A stretch of 64,000 nucleotides of DNA from Cephalopachus bancanus (taxonomy: Eukaryota > Chordata > Mammalia > Primates > Tarsiidae): the NCBI GenBank assembly GCA_027257055.1, contig JAPVLO010000522.1:1550001-1614000 (forward strand). Reading direction: 5' to 3'. A program made the position numbers and the translations under genes. The notes under the pieces are model-generated. The model made no database searches and had not been told where the DNA came from. It worked only from the letters and a program-made list of their open reading frames with translations. Shown in pieces: positions 1-11,990 of the stretch; positions within the stretch are counted from its first letter, which is position 1, and every line of letters begins with the position of its first letter.

Positions 1-640
1 GTGGCCTGGGGTGTATGAGGGAGCTGGCAATTCCCTCTTCTGGAGCTGAGAGCTGAGAGCAGCTTGTCAGCACCTCCTTAAGATATACCATTCCCTTACA
101 CAACCATGGGGTCCCACACTGTGTGTCTCAGTCAGAGCAGGAGTGGGACCAGAGCTCCGCAGAGCAGGTGTTGAGTGGTGACAGCAGCTTTGGGTCCCAC
201 ACAGGGCACTTCAGCCAGGAGTGGACCTGGTATCTCTGAGGGGCAGCGCCTAGAGCCTCCCTGGGTGATGGTGGCTTGAAATAGGACTGGGCAGGGGCCC
301 AGAACCCAGGACAGGGAGCTGGAACTCTGAGAAGCAAGTACCAGGCTGCTGGGCTGGGTGCCGGGCAGCTCAGTGTAGCCAGCAAAGGAACCCAGATCTC
401 CACAAGGCAGTATCCAAGGGCCTCCACAGGTGGTGGCTCAGGCCAGGTGAGATGTTGTAGCTGGGGAGGGAGATGGGATCTCTACGTGGTCAGGGCCTGG
501 GGCTGCCTATGGTGGAGCAGCAGCAGCCAGGGAGCCAAGTGGGACTGAGGGTCTCTGGGCCTCAGACCAGTATGGCTGGCGGTGAGCAGGGGGGCGGGGG
601 AAGGAAAGTAAGAGTCCTTTTGGGAACTCACTTTCAGAGA
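1..640. other. GC-rich segment, unassigned
   Basis: This stretch is richer in G and C than most of the window and has open frames on both strands, but none resembles a known protein and no exon with convincing splice sites was seen. It may be part of an older repeat or a LINE 5' region. No function is assigned. Confidence 0.3.
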
Positions 641-700
641 ATCTCAAAGCTCCACCTATGCCATCACCATCTTACCGGAACTCCCCTCGTCCCATATATC

Positions 701-935
701 TTAACCCTCATACCAGAAGGCTCTATATGGAAAAAAAATCATTATGTCCATCCTGTTTCTTTCCTCAAGTTTGGACAGGGATCTGGGGTGCAGATGGATA
801 GATTTTTTAATTTTCCAGTTTGTATGCCTATGTGGAGTGGTCAGTGTATCTGTGGAATTCATGGATAAGCAGTACTTAAGAGTCTAAAATGCAAAGGGAA
901 AAAGCAACTTTTGTCAGATGCCTACTTAGCTTTCT
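701..935 (+). repeat. Diverged direct repeat, copy 1
   Basis: About 235 bp here recurs in the same orientation at 2793-3022, sharing blocks such as 'ctcataccagaag', 'tatgtggagtggtcagt' and 'gatgcctact'. The copies differ by many substitutions and small indels. An antisense L1 fragment and about 250 bp of other sequence separate them. The origin of the unit was not recognised. Confidence 0.8.
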
Positions 936-984
936 TTTTTTTTTCCTGCTGATGAAAGTATTTATTTGAATTATGACCTCATTG

Positions 985-2545
985 TTCAATATTTCTTTTT
1001 TAAAAATTAATTAATTTATTATTATAAAGATGTAGGATACAATTCAGGGCTGGGTATACAAACATTGAAAATGCAGGTACCTTTGTTGATGAGGCCTGCC
1101 CCTCCCTCCCCTAGAAGCTTCCCCCAACTGACAGTCCCATCCCCCCTTCTGCTGAAAGTTTTATCCTACTGCCAACCACCTTCCTACAGCCTTATAATTG
1201 TTCAAGGTCACCTTATGAATGAGAACATACAGAACTCATTTCTTTGTTTCTGTGATAAATCACTGAGTATGATTGACTCCAAATCCATACAGGTTGCTCC
1301 AAAGTTCATATATTTGTCCTTCTTTATGGCTGCATAATATTCCATTGTGTATATGTACCACATTTTTTAATCCAGTTCAGCTTTGACGGACAAAATGGTT
1401 GGTTCCATGTTTTTGCTATTGTGAATAGAGCTGCAACAAACATATGTGTGCAGGTATCTTTTTTGTAGAATGATTTGAGTTCTTCTGGGTATATTCCCAA
1501 TAGGGGAATTGCTGGGTCATATGGAAGTTCAATTTTTAGTTCCTTCAGAAATCCCCACACTGTCTTCTAAAGAGGTTGTATTAGTCTGCATTCCCACCAG
1601 CAGTGTAGAAGTGCTCCTGTTTCTCCACATCCTCACCAGCATCTGTTGTTTGTTTTATTAATGATGACCATTCTTACAGGGGTTAGGTGGTATCTCAATG
1701 TAGTTTTGCTTTGCATTTCTCTAATGATGAGTGAGGTTGAGCACTTTTCCGTGTGTCTGTTGGCCGCCCATATATCTTTTTTTGAGAAATCTCTATTTAT
1801 GTCTTTTGCCCACTTTTTAAAGGGACTGTTTGTTTTTTTCCTTTCAGCGCATTTGAGTTCCTTGTAGATCCTAGATGTTAGGCCTTTGTCAGATATAGAG
1901 TTGGCAAATATTTTTCCCATTCTGTGGGCTGTCTCCCAGCTCTCTTGCTGTTTTCTGTGGCTTTGCAGAAGCTTGTCAGTTTAATGAGGTCCCACTTGTC
2001 TATCTTATCTTTTATGGCCTGGGCACTTTGAGTTTTGGTCAGGAATTGGTTGCCAGTTCCAACTTCCATAAGACTGTTTCCTTCATTTTCTAAAGTTCTT
2101 ACAGCTTGAGGTTTTATGTTTAGGTCTTCGGTACACTTAGAATAATTTTTGTGTATGGTGATAGGTAGAGATCCTGTTTCAATCTTCTGCATGTGTTCAG
2201 CCAGTTTTCCCAGCACCATTTACTGAATAGGTTCCCCTCTCCCCAGTGGTTATTATTGGAGGTTTTGTCAAAGATGAGTTGGTTGAGGAATTGAGAATTT
2301 GCTCCTGGAATCTCTATCCTACTTCATTGGTCTACATGCCTGTTCTTGTACCAATACTAGGCTGTTTTGATTACTGTAGCCTTATAATAAAGTTTGAAGT
2401 CCAGAAGTGTGATACCTCCTGCTTTGTTTCTTTTGCTAAGAATTGTTTTGGCTATTTATGTTTCCATATAAACTTCTATATTGTCATTTCCAGGTCTGAG
2501 AAGAATGATGTTGGTAACTTAATGAGTATTGCGTTGAATCTGTAG
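985..2545 (-). mobile_element. LINE-1 3' fragment, antisense
   Basis: The minus strand encodes broken pieces of the C-terminal part of L1 ORF2, including motifs like '[18 protein letters not shown]', followed by a 3' UTR read in antisense ('gatgtaggatacaattcagg'). The same 3' UTR recurs in several other fragments in the window. The element is 5'-truncated within ORF2 and has several frameshifts and stops. It is a dead copy. Confidence 0.93.
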
Positions 2546-2792
2546 ACCTGCCTTCTAACAGAGTGACACACACTGTCTGCTTCAGACACAGAGGAAGCAC
2601 AAGGTTTCCCCCTCCACCTCCCCAGTGTGCCCATGCTCCTGCTATGTCACAGATGGTCATGCTGACAGGCAAAGCTCTGAGGGCAGTGAAGGCAGAGCTG
2701 CTGATGTAGAGGTGCTGCTCTCCCGGCTGACAGCCCCTCTCTGACACTTCCCACTCTGCCCACCCACCCTATTCGCTGTCCCATCTGTCCCA

Positions 2793-3022
2793 GCCCTCAT
2801 ACCAGAAGAGTCTGTATGGTATAAAATCACTAGTTTCATTCTGGTTCTTTCCTTAAGTTTGGGAAGGGATCTGGGATGTAGGTGGAGAGATATTTTGTTT
2901 GTCAACTTGACACATATGCATATGTGGAGTGGTCAGTATACGTGTGGAATTTATGGATAAAGAGTACATAAGTCCTAAAATGCAGAAAGGAGAAAGCAAC
3001 ATTTGTGAGATGCCTACTTGAC
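2793..3022 (+). repeat. Diverged direct repeat, copy 2
   Basis: Second copy of the unit at 701-935, same strand. It lacks the L1 that follows copy 1, so that L1 probably landed beside copy 1 on one side only. Confidence 0.8.
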
Positions 3023-3029
3023 TTTCATT

Positions 3030-5340
3030 TCATTTCTCATGTGTCCAAGTTTACTTGGGGAATCATCCAAGCTTCTGATGGCACAAAGGTTACATGGACC
3101 ATATGCAGCATTACTTTTCCTGAATCAAAAATGTTTTTGGTGGTGGTGAAGGTCAGAGGAGGAGGTGAGGATCATGAGAGAGGAGGAGCGTGTAAAGTGG
3201 AGAACACAGAACTAGACAGAATACCTGGCACAAGGCCACAGCTTTTCACATACTGGATCCTGTTTTTTCTTATCCATAAAAATATATAAAAATTCTTGTT
3301 CTGCCCACCTCCTGGGGATAAAGGAATTATATAATTGGAAAAAATTATATTCCATAATAAGCAACTCCGTCTTTATATAAGTAGCAAAGTGTTACTTATT
3401 ATTCACCCATGTCACTGATAGAGGCCAGCCTAGACAGAAGCACAGTCACATTTTGGAAGTCATGAAGTTACTGCTAACAAATCTAATGTAGAGAAAAACA
3501 CTTGAAGCACCCAAGTATGTGTTCAGTGGACAGAAAAGCTGGAGATTCAGAGCAGGTTCAGACAGTCTCAGAATGGAGAAACCTTTCATGCCGTTAGAAG
3601 AACCAGGTAGAGATTTTTGTTTATGGAATCGCAAACTCTCAGGCTTCACATAAAATGGTATTGCTTCTACTCTTTTAGAAGGTGGTAAAAACAAACAATC
3701 CCAGACCAATCTACACCTGTTCTCTAAGGACGCCTGAAGTTGCATGTATATAAAACCAATTTACAAACCCGCTGGTGAAATCACCAAAAGAGAACGCAGC
3801 ACACAGTATGTGGCCATCACTGTCATTCCCCTGCTCTCCCGTCCTTTCCCTAGTCCTTTACATAGATGGAGCAGTTATATTACCAAATCATGTCATAACA
3901 GTGAAAAACCTCACTTTCAGCAAGGGAGTGGTTTAGAAATTTAGAAAATTTAACTCTGAATGTATGTTGAATGCAAACAATTGCATCTTTAGCTTAAATG
4001 CATCATCATTGCTAAAAACAAAAAATTAAAAATAAGCACAATAAAACGTTAACAACTTACCACTGGGGAGTTTGGACTTATGACAACTAGTATTGTTTGT
4101 CAGATGTGTACTTTCACAATGCAACTTGATTGTCTTGCAGAGAACGTCAATTTTTTTTAAGTTGACAGAGGGAGCAGGTCATATAGCTGTGCAGGATCCT
4201 ACAAATGGAAACACAGACAATTAATTAATGGTAAAGGGTTTACCTGAACAGGTAAAAGAGTCAGGCAAGGCCACCACAGGGCTGGGCAAAAGGACTTGAG
4301 GCCTACAGTCCAGAGAGTTGGGTAGGAAACCGATGGTCAATAGAAAGGAGGTCAGAGGTGCCCAATGGAAGGCAAGTATGGTGGTGGGATGGTGAGCTAG
4401 AATAAAGGTGATCAGGACTAGGCCTGGGTGACACTGATCTGTGATTAATCTATCAGTACCTCCTGCCAACTCAGAAGTCCCACTTCTGGTTGAGAATATA
4501 CAGAAGAAGGTGGACTTCTAAGAAGAGTGTAAATAAGCACCAACTCTGGAGTCCCTTTCTCAGTTCCTGCTAGGAGTGGTAAATATTGAAAATTACCCTG
4601 GGTATAAAAAGCACTTAGATAAACCCACATGGTGGGGTTAAATAATAACAAATATTGCACTAGTCAAATCTGGACAACACAACCATTTAGAAGAATAACA
4701 ATAGACACAATACAATCAACATAGGGAAGAGCCCCTGAACTCACCATGATACTCAGAAAGAAAGGAAGAGGGACTCTTCTTTCATAATGTCAGTTAAGTG
4801 GAGAAAGAATGATAGAAAGTGTCATTTTGTAACCATCAATGTAACAATACATCCAGAGGATGACTACTGATGCACAGTTGGGTGAAAAGATACTTGAGAG
4901 CATGAGCTTCTCGGATCTCAAAGCATCACCCACAGATTATTAATTACCAAGGGAAAAATAACTTTGCAATGGAGATTCTGGAAGATGCCATCTTTTTTTC
5001 ACAACTGTTTTTAAAAACTTTTTAAATTTTATTTTAAAGATATAGGGTATAATAGGATGCTACCTTAAGTGATCAAGCATAGCATTATGGGCCACCTGAG
5101 GTCATGAGACTAGAAGGATACATCACCTATATAATATTCTTCCCAAGAATGTTCAGCCTGAATCTAATCATGAGGAAACAGACAAATCCAGATCGTGGGA
5201 CAATTTACAAGACAACTGTTTTAGACTCTTTAGAGTGTCAATGTCATTAAATGCCCAAAAAGGAAAGAAATGTTTTAGATTATAGGACAAAATAGCATGA
5301 CATTCAATGCCTGATCTTTGACCGTATTATGGATCCAAAT
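3030..5340. other. No gene recognised
   Basis: AT-rich sequence with short chance open frames. A minus-strand 99-codon frame at 3446-3745 has no recognisable domain. No repeat family or exon was identified with confidence. Confidence 0.4.
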
Positions 5341-5344
5341 AAAC

Positions 5345-5888
5345 AGATTTAAAGGATATTATTGACTTCTGGCCAACATTGAGGAAGAAACAAATTTAAA
5401 CTCCTTCATAAAACAACCAAAAAAGAAAAAAATTACAAATAAATAGATGTCACAACAGTTTTCGGGAGATTGGAGACCAGGCAAGGAAGGACAATGCTCC
5501 AGGAATGGAAAGAAAAATGAAAAGAGCCCTGGAACTCAACTATACCAATAGATGCAATAGCATGGATAGTAGCATAACCTCAAAAATGTACATTAAGTGA
5601 AAGAAGCCAGGCACAAAAGGCTACACACTATATGATTTTTTTCATAAGACATTCTTGAAAAGGCAAAAAATATAGGAATGGAAATCAGAATCATGATTGC
5701 CAGAGGCTGGTGGCAGGAGGATGGACTGACTGCAAAGGGACTTGAGACGCCTTTTTGGGGTGATGGAAATGCTCTATATCAGGAATGTGGTGGTTGCTAC
5801 TTAACTGTACTTGTCAAAACTCATCAAACTGTACACTTCAGAAAGGGCAAATTTTATTACCTAAAAATTATACCTCAATAAATCTGAC
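5345..5888 (+). mobile_element. Old L1M-type fragment, sense
   Basis: From about 5540 the sequence follows the 3' end of old mammalian L1M elements, including 'ggggtgatggaaatg', 'tcaaaactcatc' and 'attatacctcaataaa'. The preceding 200 bp ('cacaacagttttcgggaga') resembles L1M 5' UTR sequence and is less certain. It is non-coding and heavily diverged. Confidence 0.7.
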
Positions 5889-6524
5889 TTAAGAAAATAG
5901 TAAAACAAACCTAAAAAAATTAAGAGAAAATAAATCTAAGAAAAAAATAACTTACAGTTTTCCCACCTGTTGTCATTGGGATTTGTGTGGCTCCCACGTC
6001 TCTAAAGGAGAAAACCGAAGCATTCATGATAAGAACCCCAGTACAAGGATTATGTACTTAAAAAGATATTTCAAAGACATGTGATTACTTCAATTTGGGC
6101 TTCACTATAAAACAAGCCAGGAGTTTATTTGCCAAAGGAGATAATTCCAGAGAGCTCTAATTAAAGAAATTTTAGTGGATTTGTGTAATAAAAGTGATGC
6201 TATTAACTAGTAGAAGCTATACTCTCTTTTATCAATATCTTGCTTATAGGAAGCCCTTACTATGTAGGAAACACTATCTCTAGTGTCGTCCATAATTCAA
6301 AGTGTCTCTCTTTCACTTTATACATTTTAAAAAATTCATGGTTTAATCCACCCAGTTAAGAAAAAAAACATTACCAATTCCTTGGCTTTAGAGCCCCCAA
6401 AAAGGGATAAATTGAAGAGGAGGATCAGGTGAAACCACCCTCCCCTCACACACTCCCGTTGGTCTCCCATGTCACACCAAACCCTCATCACAGTGCACAG
6501 AATCATAAGTAAATTGTCAGTCTC

Positions 6525-6640
6525 TTGGACTGTCAGCTCCTCGAGGGCAGAAACCACATTTATTGTCATTGTCATTCCTGTGCCTGGCATAGTGCCTGAA
6601 CTTTACTGGGTATGACACAAATGTTTACTGACTAAATAAA
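6525..6640 (+). repeat. LINE-2 3' end fragment
   Basis: The phrase 'agctcctcgagggcagaaac' followed by 'tgtgcctggcatagtgcctg' and a terminal 'aaataaataa' matches the familiar 3' end of L2 elements. Confidence 0.7.
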
Positions 6641-6837
6641 TAACATTTTATTTATCAATAAAATTGAACATTCATATTTGTTAAAAATTTTTATTCCAAA
6701 ATGCTGAAATATTTTCTTTTCAATTCTTTAAAGCAAACAGAAAAAAAGAAAGAAAAGAAGCAGCAAGAAAAAAATGAAATCTGTTATCTCACGAATCATT
6801 AGTGTTCTTTTGCAAAACATTATAAAAATAATAATTA

Positions 6838-6944
6838 TCATTACAGCTAATATTCACTGGGCTCCTAGGCAGCTATGATCAGCATTTCACATTTAATGCT
6901 CACAATAACTTTATGTGGTAGATATTAATATTACCCCATTTTAT
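6838..6944 (+). repeat. MIR, left part (interrupted)
   Basis: MIR-like sequence ('cacatttaatgctcacaata', 'attaccccatttta') stops where an Alu begins and appears to resume at 8098 with 'attatccccctttaaaatga'. A single MIR was therefore split by later SINE insertions. Confidence 0.65.
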
Positions 6945-7229
6945 ATTTTTTGAGTTGGTGTCTTACTCTGTTGCCCATGCTGGAGTGCAGAGGCATGCTC
7001 ACAGCCACTGCAGCCTCGACCTGCTGGGCTCAGATTCCTTCTGCCTCAGTCTTCCAAGTGGCTGGAGTTACAGGCATGTGCCACCATGCCCACCTACTTT
7101 TTTTCACTTTTTGTAGAGATGAGGTCTCACCAAGTGGCCCAGGCTGGTCTTGAACTCCCAGACTCAGGCAATCCTCTCGCCTTGGCCTTCAAAGTGCTGA
7201 GATTACAGGCTGAGCGACCATACCCAGCC
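6945..7229 (-). mobile_element. Alu-type dimeric SINE, antisense
   Basis: Reads in antisense from an A-tail complement through 'tgttgcccatgctggagtgc' to 'gctgagattacagg', with both monomers present. It lies inside the split MIR. Confidence 0.93.
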
Positions 7230-7509
7230 AAGCACTATTTCTTAAGTGTTTACTAAGGTCCCATTGTATGTCTATATTTGTTATTCTCTCATCCTTGAAT
7301 GTTTGCATCATTTCCATTTTTTAATATTTCAAAGAATCACTGCAAGTAATATCTGCACGTCTTTCATTTTTTTCCGTTGGGATACATTTCTAGAAGTGTT
7401 ACTGGTGGGTCATGGGTTTGCCTAATTATGCAGTTGAACTCTAGGAAGTACAGAAGAGAGGGGTGCCTGCTTCTTGTATCCTCCCATATTGGGTATTATG
7501 AGTCCTCTT

Positions 7510-7650
7510 ATTTATTTTTAAGTTTTATTTTGCGACCATGGTCTTTCTATGTTGCCCAGGCTGATTTCAAACTCCAGGGTTTAATGGACCCTCCCACCTC
7601 AGACTCATGAGTAGTTGAGATTACAGGCACGAGTCATCATGACTGAAACA
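7510..7650 (-). mobile_element. Alu-like monomer, antisense
   Basis: A single diverged monomer is seen ('tatgttgcccaggctgattt', 'gagattacaggcacgag'). It is older or truncated compared with the two flanking dimers. Confidence 0.75.
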
Positions 7651-7794
7651 TAAGTTTTTTTAATCTTTGTCAATCTGAGAGATGTAAATTTTTTTTTCCT
7701 GTAATTTTAATTCCATGATGTCTTTATTTACTGCTTTTTGCCACTATAAGACCAGTGTTTGCAGGACAAGGGGGAAGAGATTCACAGTGATTTT

Positions 7795-8096
7795 GGTTTT
7801 GTTTTGTTTTGTTTGCAATTGGGAGTCTCACTTTGTCACCCAGACTGGAATGCAGTGGCCCACTCACAGCTACTGCAGCCTCGACCTCCTGGGCTCAGGC
7901 TATCCTTCCACTTCAGGCTTCCAAGTAGCTGGAACTAAAGGAAAACACCACCACACCTGGCTATTTTTTTGATTAATTGTAGAGATGAGGTTTCGCCAAG
8001 TTGCCCAGGCTGGTCTCGAACCTGTGGGCTCAGGCAATCCTTTCACCTCCGCTTCCCAAAGTGCTGGAATTATAGGCATGGGCCACTGAGCTTGGC
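7795..8096 (-). mobile_element. Alu-type dimeric SINE, antisense
   Basis: Full dimer in antisense, from a 'ttttgttttg' tail through 'gtcacccagactggaatgca' and 'gttgcccaggctggtctcga' to 'gggccactgagcttggc'. Confidence 0.93.
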
Positions 8097-8097
8097 T

Positions 8098-8235
8098 TAT
8101 TATCCCCCTTTAAAATGAGGAAATTGAGGTACAGAGAGGTTCTATAAATGTCCTAGGTCACCAGGCTATTAATAAGCAACGCTGGAATTTGAACTCAGCT
8201 CTTTGAAGTCAGAAACACAAAGTCTGTGCTTAATC
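8098..8235 (+). repeat. MIR, right part
   Basis: The line 'gaggaaattgaggtacagag' followed by 'ctaggtcaccaggctattaa' and 'gaatttgaactcag' is a MIR core. It continues the MIR broken at 6944. Confidence 0.75.
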
Positions 8236-8239
8236 TGAA

Positions 8240-9090
8240 TGAAGAAAAGGGGTTTCAAAGAGCTGCTACATTAACCTTGATTCTGAGAGGACCAAATACA
8301 GAAATGCCTTTACAACTTTCCCCTTCTCCCTTGGAGACTCCCAAAAAGAGCTAAGGTTTCTTTTCTTATTTCTTTAACCTATTCATTTCCCATAATTATT
8401 TAACTAGCTCATGGTCCCTGAGACTTAAAAATTTTAAACCTTGTTATAGGTGACATCAGTAAAAATAATGGAGTAAGGACATCTGAAAATCCATTCCTTC
8501 ATAAATGCAACAAGAAAAAACTTAGCAAAAATGGGATGCTTGAGGGGCTGCTGGTGCGGCTTGCAGAGACCTTGCACTAAATGGAATCGGATCCGGGCCA
8601 AAGGAAGAATGGACACAGAACTGGAGGAGAGAGTTTGGTGGGGGGTCAGCAGAAGTGAAAGGTCATGGCGACCCCATTTTAAATAGGATTGGTTGTAGGT
8701 GGTAGCAGCCAGATTTGGGGCAGCCTACCAAAGACCTAGGGACGTGTGTCCTTGGGATGGTAGGCACCAAAAAGGAGCAACTGAAGCGTATTGTGGACTG
8801 GGAAGTCAAGGGCGAGTCTGCAAGGACAATACACAAGTAAAACTTGGGACAGAAGGACACTTTAGTTATCCTTAAGGAAGGGGTGAGCTAAACAGGGCAC
8901 CTTCACTGGAGGGAGGTCTCTGATGAGAGGGTGGCAGAGGTGGGGAGCTCGGGATGGGCAGAACTTGGTGATTGAGTAGGGGGAGTGGGGAAGGGGGTGA
9001 GAAAGCCTGGCCTTAAGGGGGGAAGATAGAATGGGGTCTGAGGAGGTGGTATAGCCCTGGGGCTTCCGAAGGGGCTGGGGTGAGGATGAG
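8240..9090. other. No gene recognised; purine-rich right half
   Basis: Between the MIR and the CpG-rich segment lies sequence without a recognisable exon. From about 8620 it becomes G-rich on the plus strand. Confidence 0.4.
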
Positions 9091-9401
9091 GGGTGTTGGG
9101 GAGACGAGAGAAGGTGGCCGAGCTCAGGGTTGGAGGTGAAGTGGGTCACGAGTGGAGTGGCACTGATGCCAGGCCGGGGTGTGGGCATGGGGCAAGGACT
9201 GGGGTCTTGGAAGCAGGAGGGAGGGGCGGCCCGCGGGGCAGTGTGAGTCGGGGCTGTCGGACTGCCTCACGTCGGCCGGGGCTGGGGATCCCTGGGAGCC
9301 ATCCGCTGCCCTCCTTGCCCCAGAACCCCTAACTCACTAGACAGCGAGGAGCAGGGCGGGGAACGACCCCAGCCTGGGCAGTCCTTCAGCCTCCCAGCGA
9401 C

Positions 9402-9422
9402 CCAATGGTCCTGGCAACCAAT
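9402..9422 (+). promoter_or_regulatory. Two CCAAT boxes (NF-Y-type)
   Basis: CCAAT occurs at 9402-9406 and again at 9418-9422, 16 bp apart start to start and 25 bp upstream of a CRE. This is a common arrangement in TATA-less promoters. Binding is inferred from the motif only. Confidence 0.5.
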
Positions 9423-9446
9423 AACAGAAAGCTGTGGGGGCACGCC

Positions 9447-9454
9447 TGACGTCA
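9447..9454. promoter_or_regulatory. cAMP response element (TGACGTCA)
   Basis: Exact 8-bp palindromic CREB/ATF consensus inside the CpG-rich segment. It retains its CpG, which is usually lost by deamination in methylated DNA. Confidence 0.6.
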
Positions 9455-10217
9455 TCACGCCGGTCAGACGCTCCTGCCCCGGCCCCATCCTGCGCAGGCA
9501 ATCGTGGACCTTGGAGGAGCCGCCAGGAGGGGTCTGTCGTTCCGGAAGCGCTAGGGTGCCGGGCCCCAGAACAGGCCCGTGGTGTGGGTGATTGGGGATC
9601 TAGGGACCCAAGCCTGCTGCCTAGAGGCGCAGGCGCCAGGGCCAGGCGTCACGCTCCTTGCAACTTGCCTTCGGCAGGTCTGCCTCACACCGGATCCTGG
9701 CTTCTGGGTTCACACGTGGCACAGGCATCGGTGTCTGACAATACTGTGTTGATTCTGTTTCACACACACATAGGGGAGGCGGCTTAGTGACAAGGGACTC
9801 CAATCAGTGAGCAGAGACATTGTGTGCCTGTCCACAGATTCAGGGGAGGGGTAGCCACAGACTCCAGCCTCACCTCAAAGCCCTCTCCCTTTGTGAAGAT
9901 CCCGGGATTTCTCTTCTGTGTCATGCAGGGATGAGAAACACCTCCACAGTGATGATACCTTGATGGTTTAAGACACTTGTGGCAACTCAGGTTTCATTTC
10001 ATCTTAAATGTGGATATTCCTGCATTTGGGAACTGTCATTTTTGTGTGTTTGACTCTAATACTCTTCATGTTTCATCTTTCTGAGCATATCTTGGCAGAT
10101 AGAATCTCTGAATGGGACCACTGCTTTGCTAAGTCATGGTCTGACCATATGGTTCCTTGAGCCCTGGTCACCGTGTTTCCTAGCTTTGCTCCCACCCCCT
10201 ACCTTAGGAAAGTGAAT

Positions 10218-10242
10218 CTCCTCTCTCTCTCTCTCTATCTCT
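10218..10242 (+). repeat. (CT)n simple repeat
   Basis: Short CT run with one interruption near its end. Confidence 0.9.
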
Positions 10243-10370
10243 AATCTACTTTCTAAATAAACTATATTTTCCAATCTGACTTCTTTGCAGCTCTTTGCAT
10301 CTTTCATGCGGCACTGGATTATACAACCCCATCCTGGCAAGTCTTACATAACATTACCTCTGATTTCTTT

Positions 10371-10660
10371 TTTCTTTATTTTTTGAGTTGGAATCTCACT
10401 GTGTTGCCCAGGCTGGAGTGCAATAGCATGCTCGCGGCCACCTCAGTATCAACCAGCTGGTTTCAGGCAGTCCTTCCACCTCAGCCTTCCAAGTAGCTGG
10501 AACTACAGATGCTTGCTACCATAGTCCCACTAATTTTTTTATTTATTGTAGAGATGAGATCACGCCAAGATAACCAGGTTGGTCTTGAACCCATAGGCTC
10601 AGGCAATCCACTTGCCTTGGCCTCCCAAAGTTCTGGGATTACAGACTGAGCCCAACCAAA
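10371..10660 (-). mobile_element. Alu-type dimeric SINE, antisense
   Basis: Diverged dimer in antisense ('tgttgcccaggctggagtgc', 'ctgggattacagactgagcc'). It directly abuts another Alu in the same orientation. Confidence 0.9.
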
Positions 10661-10949
10661 TTTTTTTTTTTAGTTGGAATCTCACCCTGTCAACCAGGCT
10701 GGAGTGCAGTGGCACGCTTACAGTCACCACAGCCTCAACCTGCTGGGCTCTGGTTATCCTTCTACTTCAGTCTTCCAAATAGCTGGAACTACAAGCGTGC
10801 ACCACCAAGCCCAGTTAAGTTTTGTATTTATTGTAGAGATGAGGTCTCGTCATGTTGCCCAGGCTAGGCTAAAACTCATGGACTCAGGCTATCCTCTCAC
10901 CTCAATCTCCCAAAGTGCTAGGATTACAGGTGTGAGTCACCGTGCCCAA
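10661..10949 (-). mobile_element. Alu-type dimeric SINE, antisense, tandem
   Basis: A second full dimer immediately follows the previous one ('aaccaggctggagtgcagtg', 'aggattacaggtgtgagtca'). Its 3' end abuts an older antisense L1 3' end. Confidence 0.92.
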
Positions 10950-10954
10950 ATTAT

Positions 10955-11190
10955 TTATTATTTTTATGGTTATCATAGTTGTACATATTTACAGGGTACA
11001 TGGGACATTGTGATACAAACATACAATGTGTAATTATCACATACTGGGGTTTTGGGGATCTCCATCACCACAAAAATGGAACATTTCTTTGTGTTGTGGA
11101 CATTCCAGATCATCTCTTGTAGCTGTTTTGAAATATATGATAAATTACTGTTAATATACTGGAGGCACCAATAAAATGTATACACATTTT
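10955..11190 (-). mobile_element. L1M 3' end, antisense
   Basis: The run 'gttgtacatatttacagggt', then 'tacaatgtgtaattatcaca', then 'gctgttttgaaatatatgat' is the antisense 3' UTR of middle-aged mammalian L1M elements. Confidence 0.85.
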
Positions 11191-11280
11191 AAGTATAACA
11201 GTTGCTCAAAAGATGGTATTAATCAAATGAATGCTGATATCATCATGTGAAAAAAGGTCAAAGAAAATGGTATAAAAAAG

Positions 11281-11990
11281 AATCTCCAAATGGATGCATA
11301 AATTATCCACCTTGACCATGGAATCTGACACCAGCATCCTTTCATCTCCCAAACCCTTATGCACTTTAAAAATGAGCTGTAATTGATGGAACCTCTCATG
11401 ACTAGGCACTACTGGCCCCCACAACCACTGTGGTGAGTGGGAGTCATGATCACATGCCCCAGAAGAGGAAAGTGAGGTTCAGGGATGGGACAGTAATGCT
11501 GAATGTCACACAGGCAGTGGCTAAACAGTGAACATACAAATGGAGCTTAGATTTCCCTTTACAGTTAAGCTCTGACACAATCATGATGCCCAAAGCTTGG
11601 AAGTAGGATCATGGGATGAGGACGGGAGTTTCAACAAACAAAGCAAAGGGCACTGAGGAGCAGAAACAGATCAGGAGCTGTTTCCAGGGTGGTAGGTGGG
11701 GGGATTCTGTTGCTAAGAAGAAAAAAGGAGTTTAGGAAAAAGACAACTTAGAAGAAACAAGAACCACATGCCCAGTCAGGAGAAGAGTCCTTTTTTCTGC
11801 CCGTATGTCACTGTATATCTCCTTGTGTTACACCACAATGCTGCTAAACATGAATGGCAAAGTCAAATGATAACTGTGACTCTGCTGATCTGAGTCTGTC
11901 CTGGATTTCTCCTAAGACTTCTCCCTCCTGAGATGAAACTCATGCTGTTTGATCCCAGGCACAGACTGTCTCTGTTTTCACGGCTGCTCA
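11281..11990 (+). repeat. LILR-upstream duplicon, truncated third copy (C)
   Basis: This segment is collinear with 16803-17440 and 54850-55500, the upstream regions of the two LILRA-like pseudogenes. Shared marks include 'ccttgaccatggaatc'-type sequence, a MIR core near 11405-11515, and 'gactctgctgatctgagtct' near the right edge. No leader or immunoglobulin exon follows, so the receptor gene body is missing or was lost here. Confidence 0.65.

Larger units (their letters stand above)
9095..9665. promoter_or_regulatory. CpG-rich, promoter-like segment
   Basis: CpG dinucleotides are concentrated here (roughly three dozen by eye) and are scarce elsewhere in the window. The core holds two CCAAT boxes at 9402-9406 and 9418-9422, a perfect CRE at 9447-9454 and an NRF1-like 'tgcgcaggc' at 9491-9499, with no TATA box evident. 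This is the usual make-up of a housekeeping or bidirectional promoter. No first exon, downstream exon or open frame of a known gene was found on either side, so the gene it serves is unknown. It may be active, or an orphan left by rearrangement. Confidence 0.6.

Noticed and set aside
3446..3745. 99-codon minus-strand frame
   Set aside because: No domain, signal peptide or membrane pattern typical of a real protein, and no nearby exons.
5951..6003. Minus-strand exon-like 46-bp interval (5956-6001) with a ctcctttag acceptor and gtaagt donor, and another gtaagt donor near 4055
   Set aside because: The splice sites look good, but the sequences encode nothing recognisable and short AT-rich DNA yields such matches by chance. 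No supporting neighbour exons were found.
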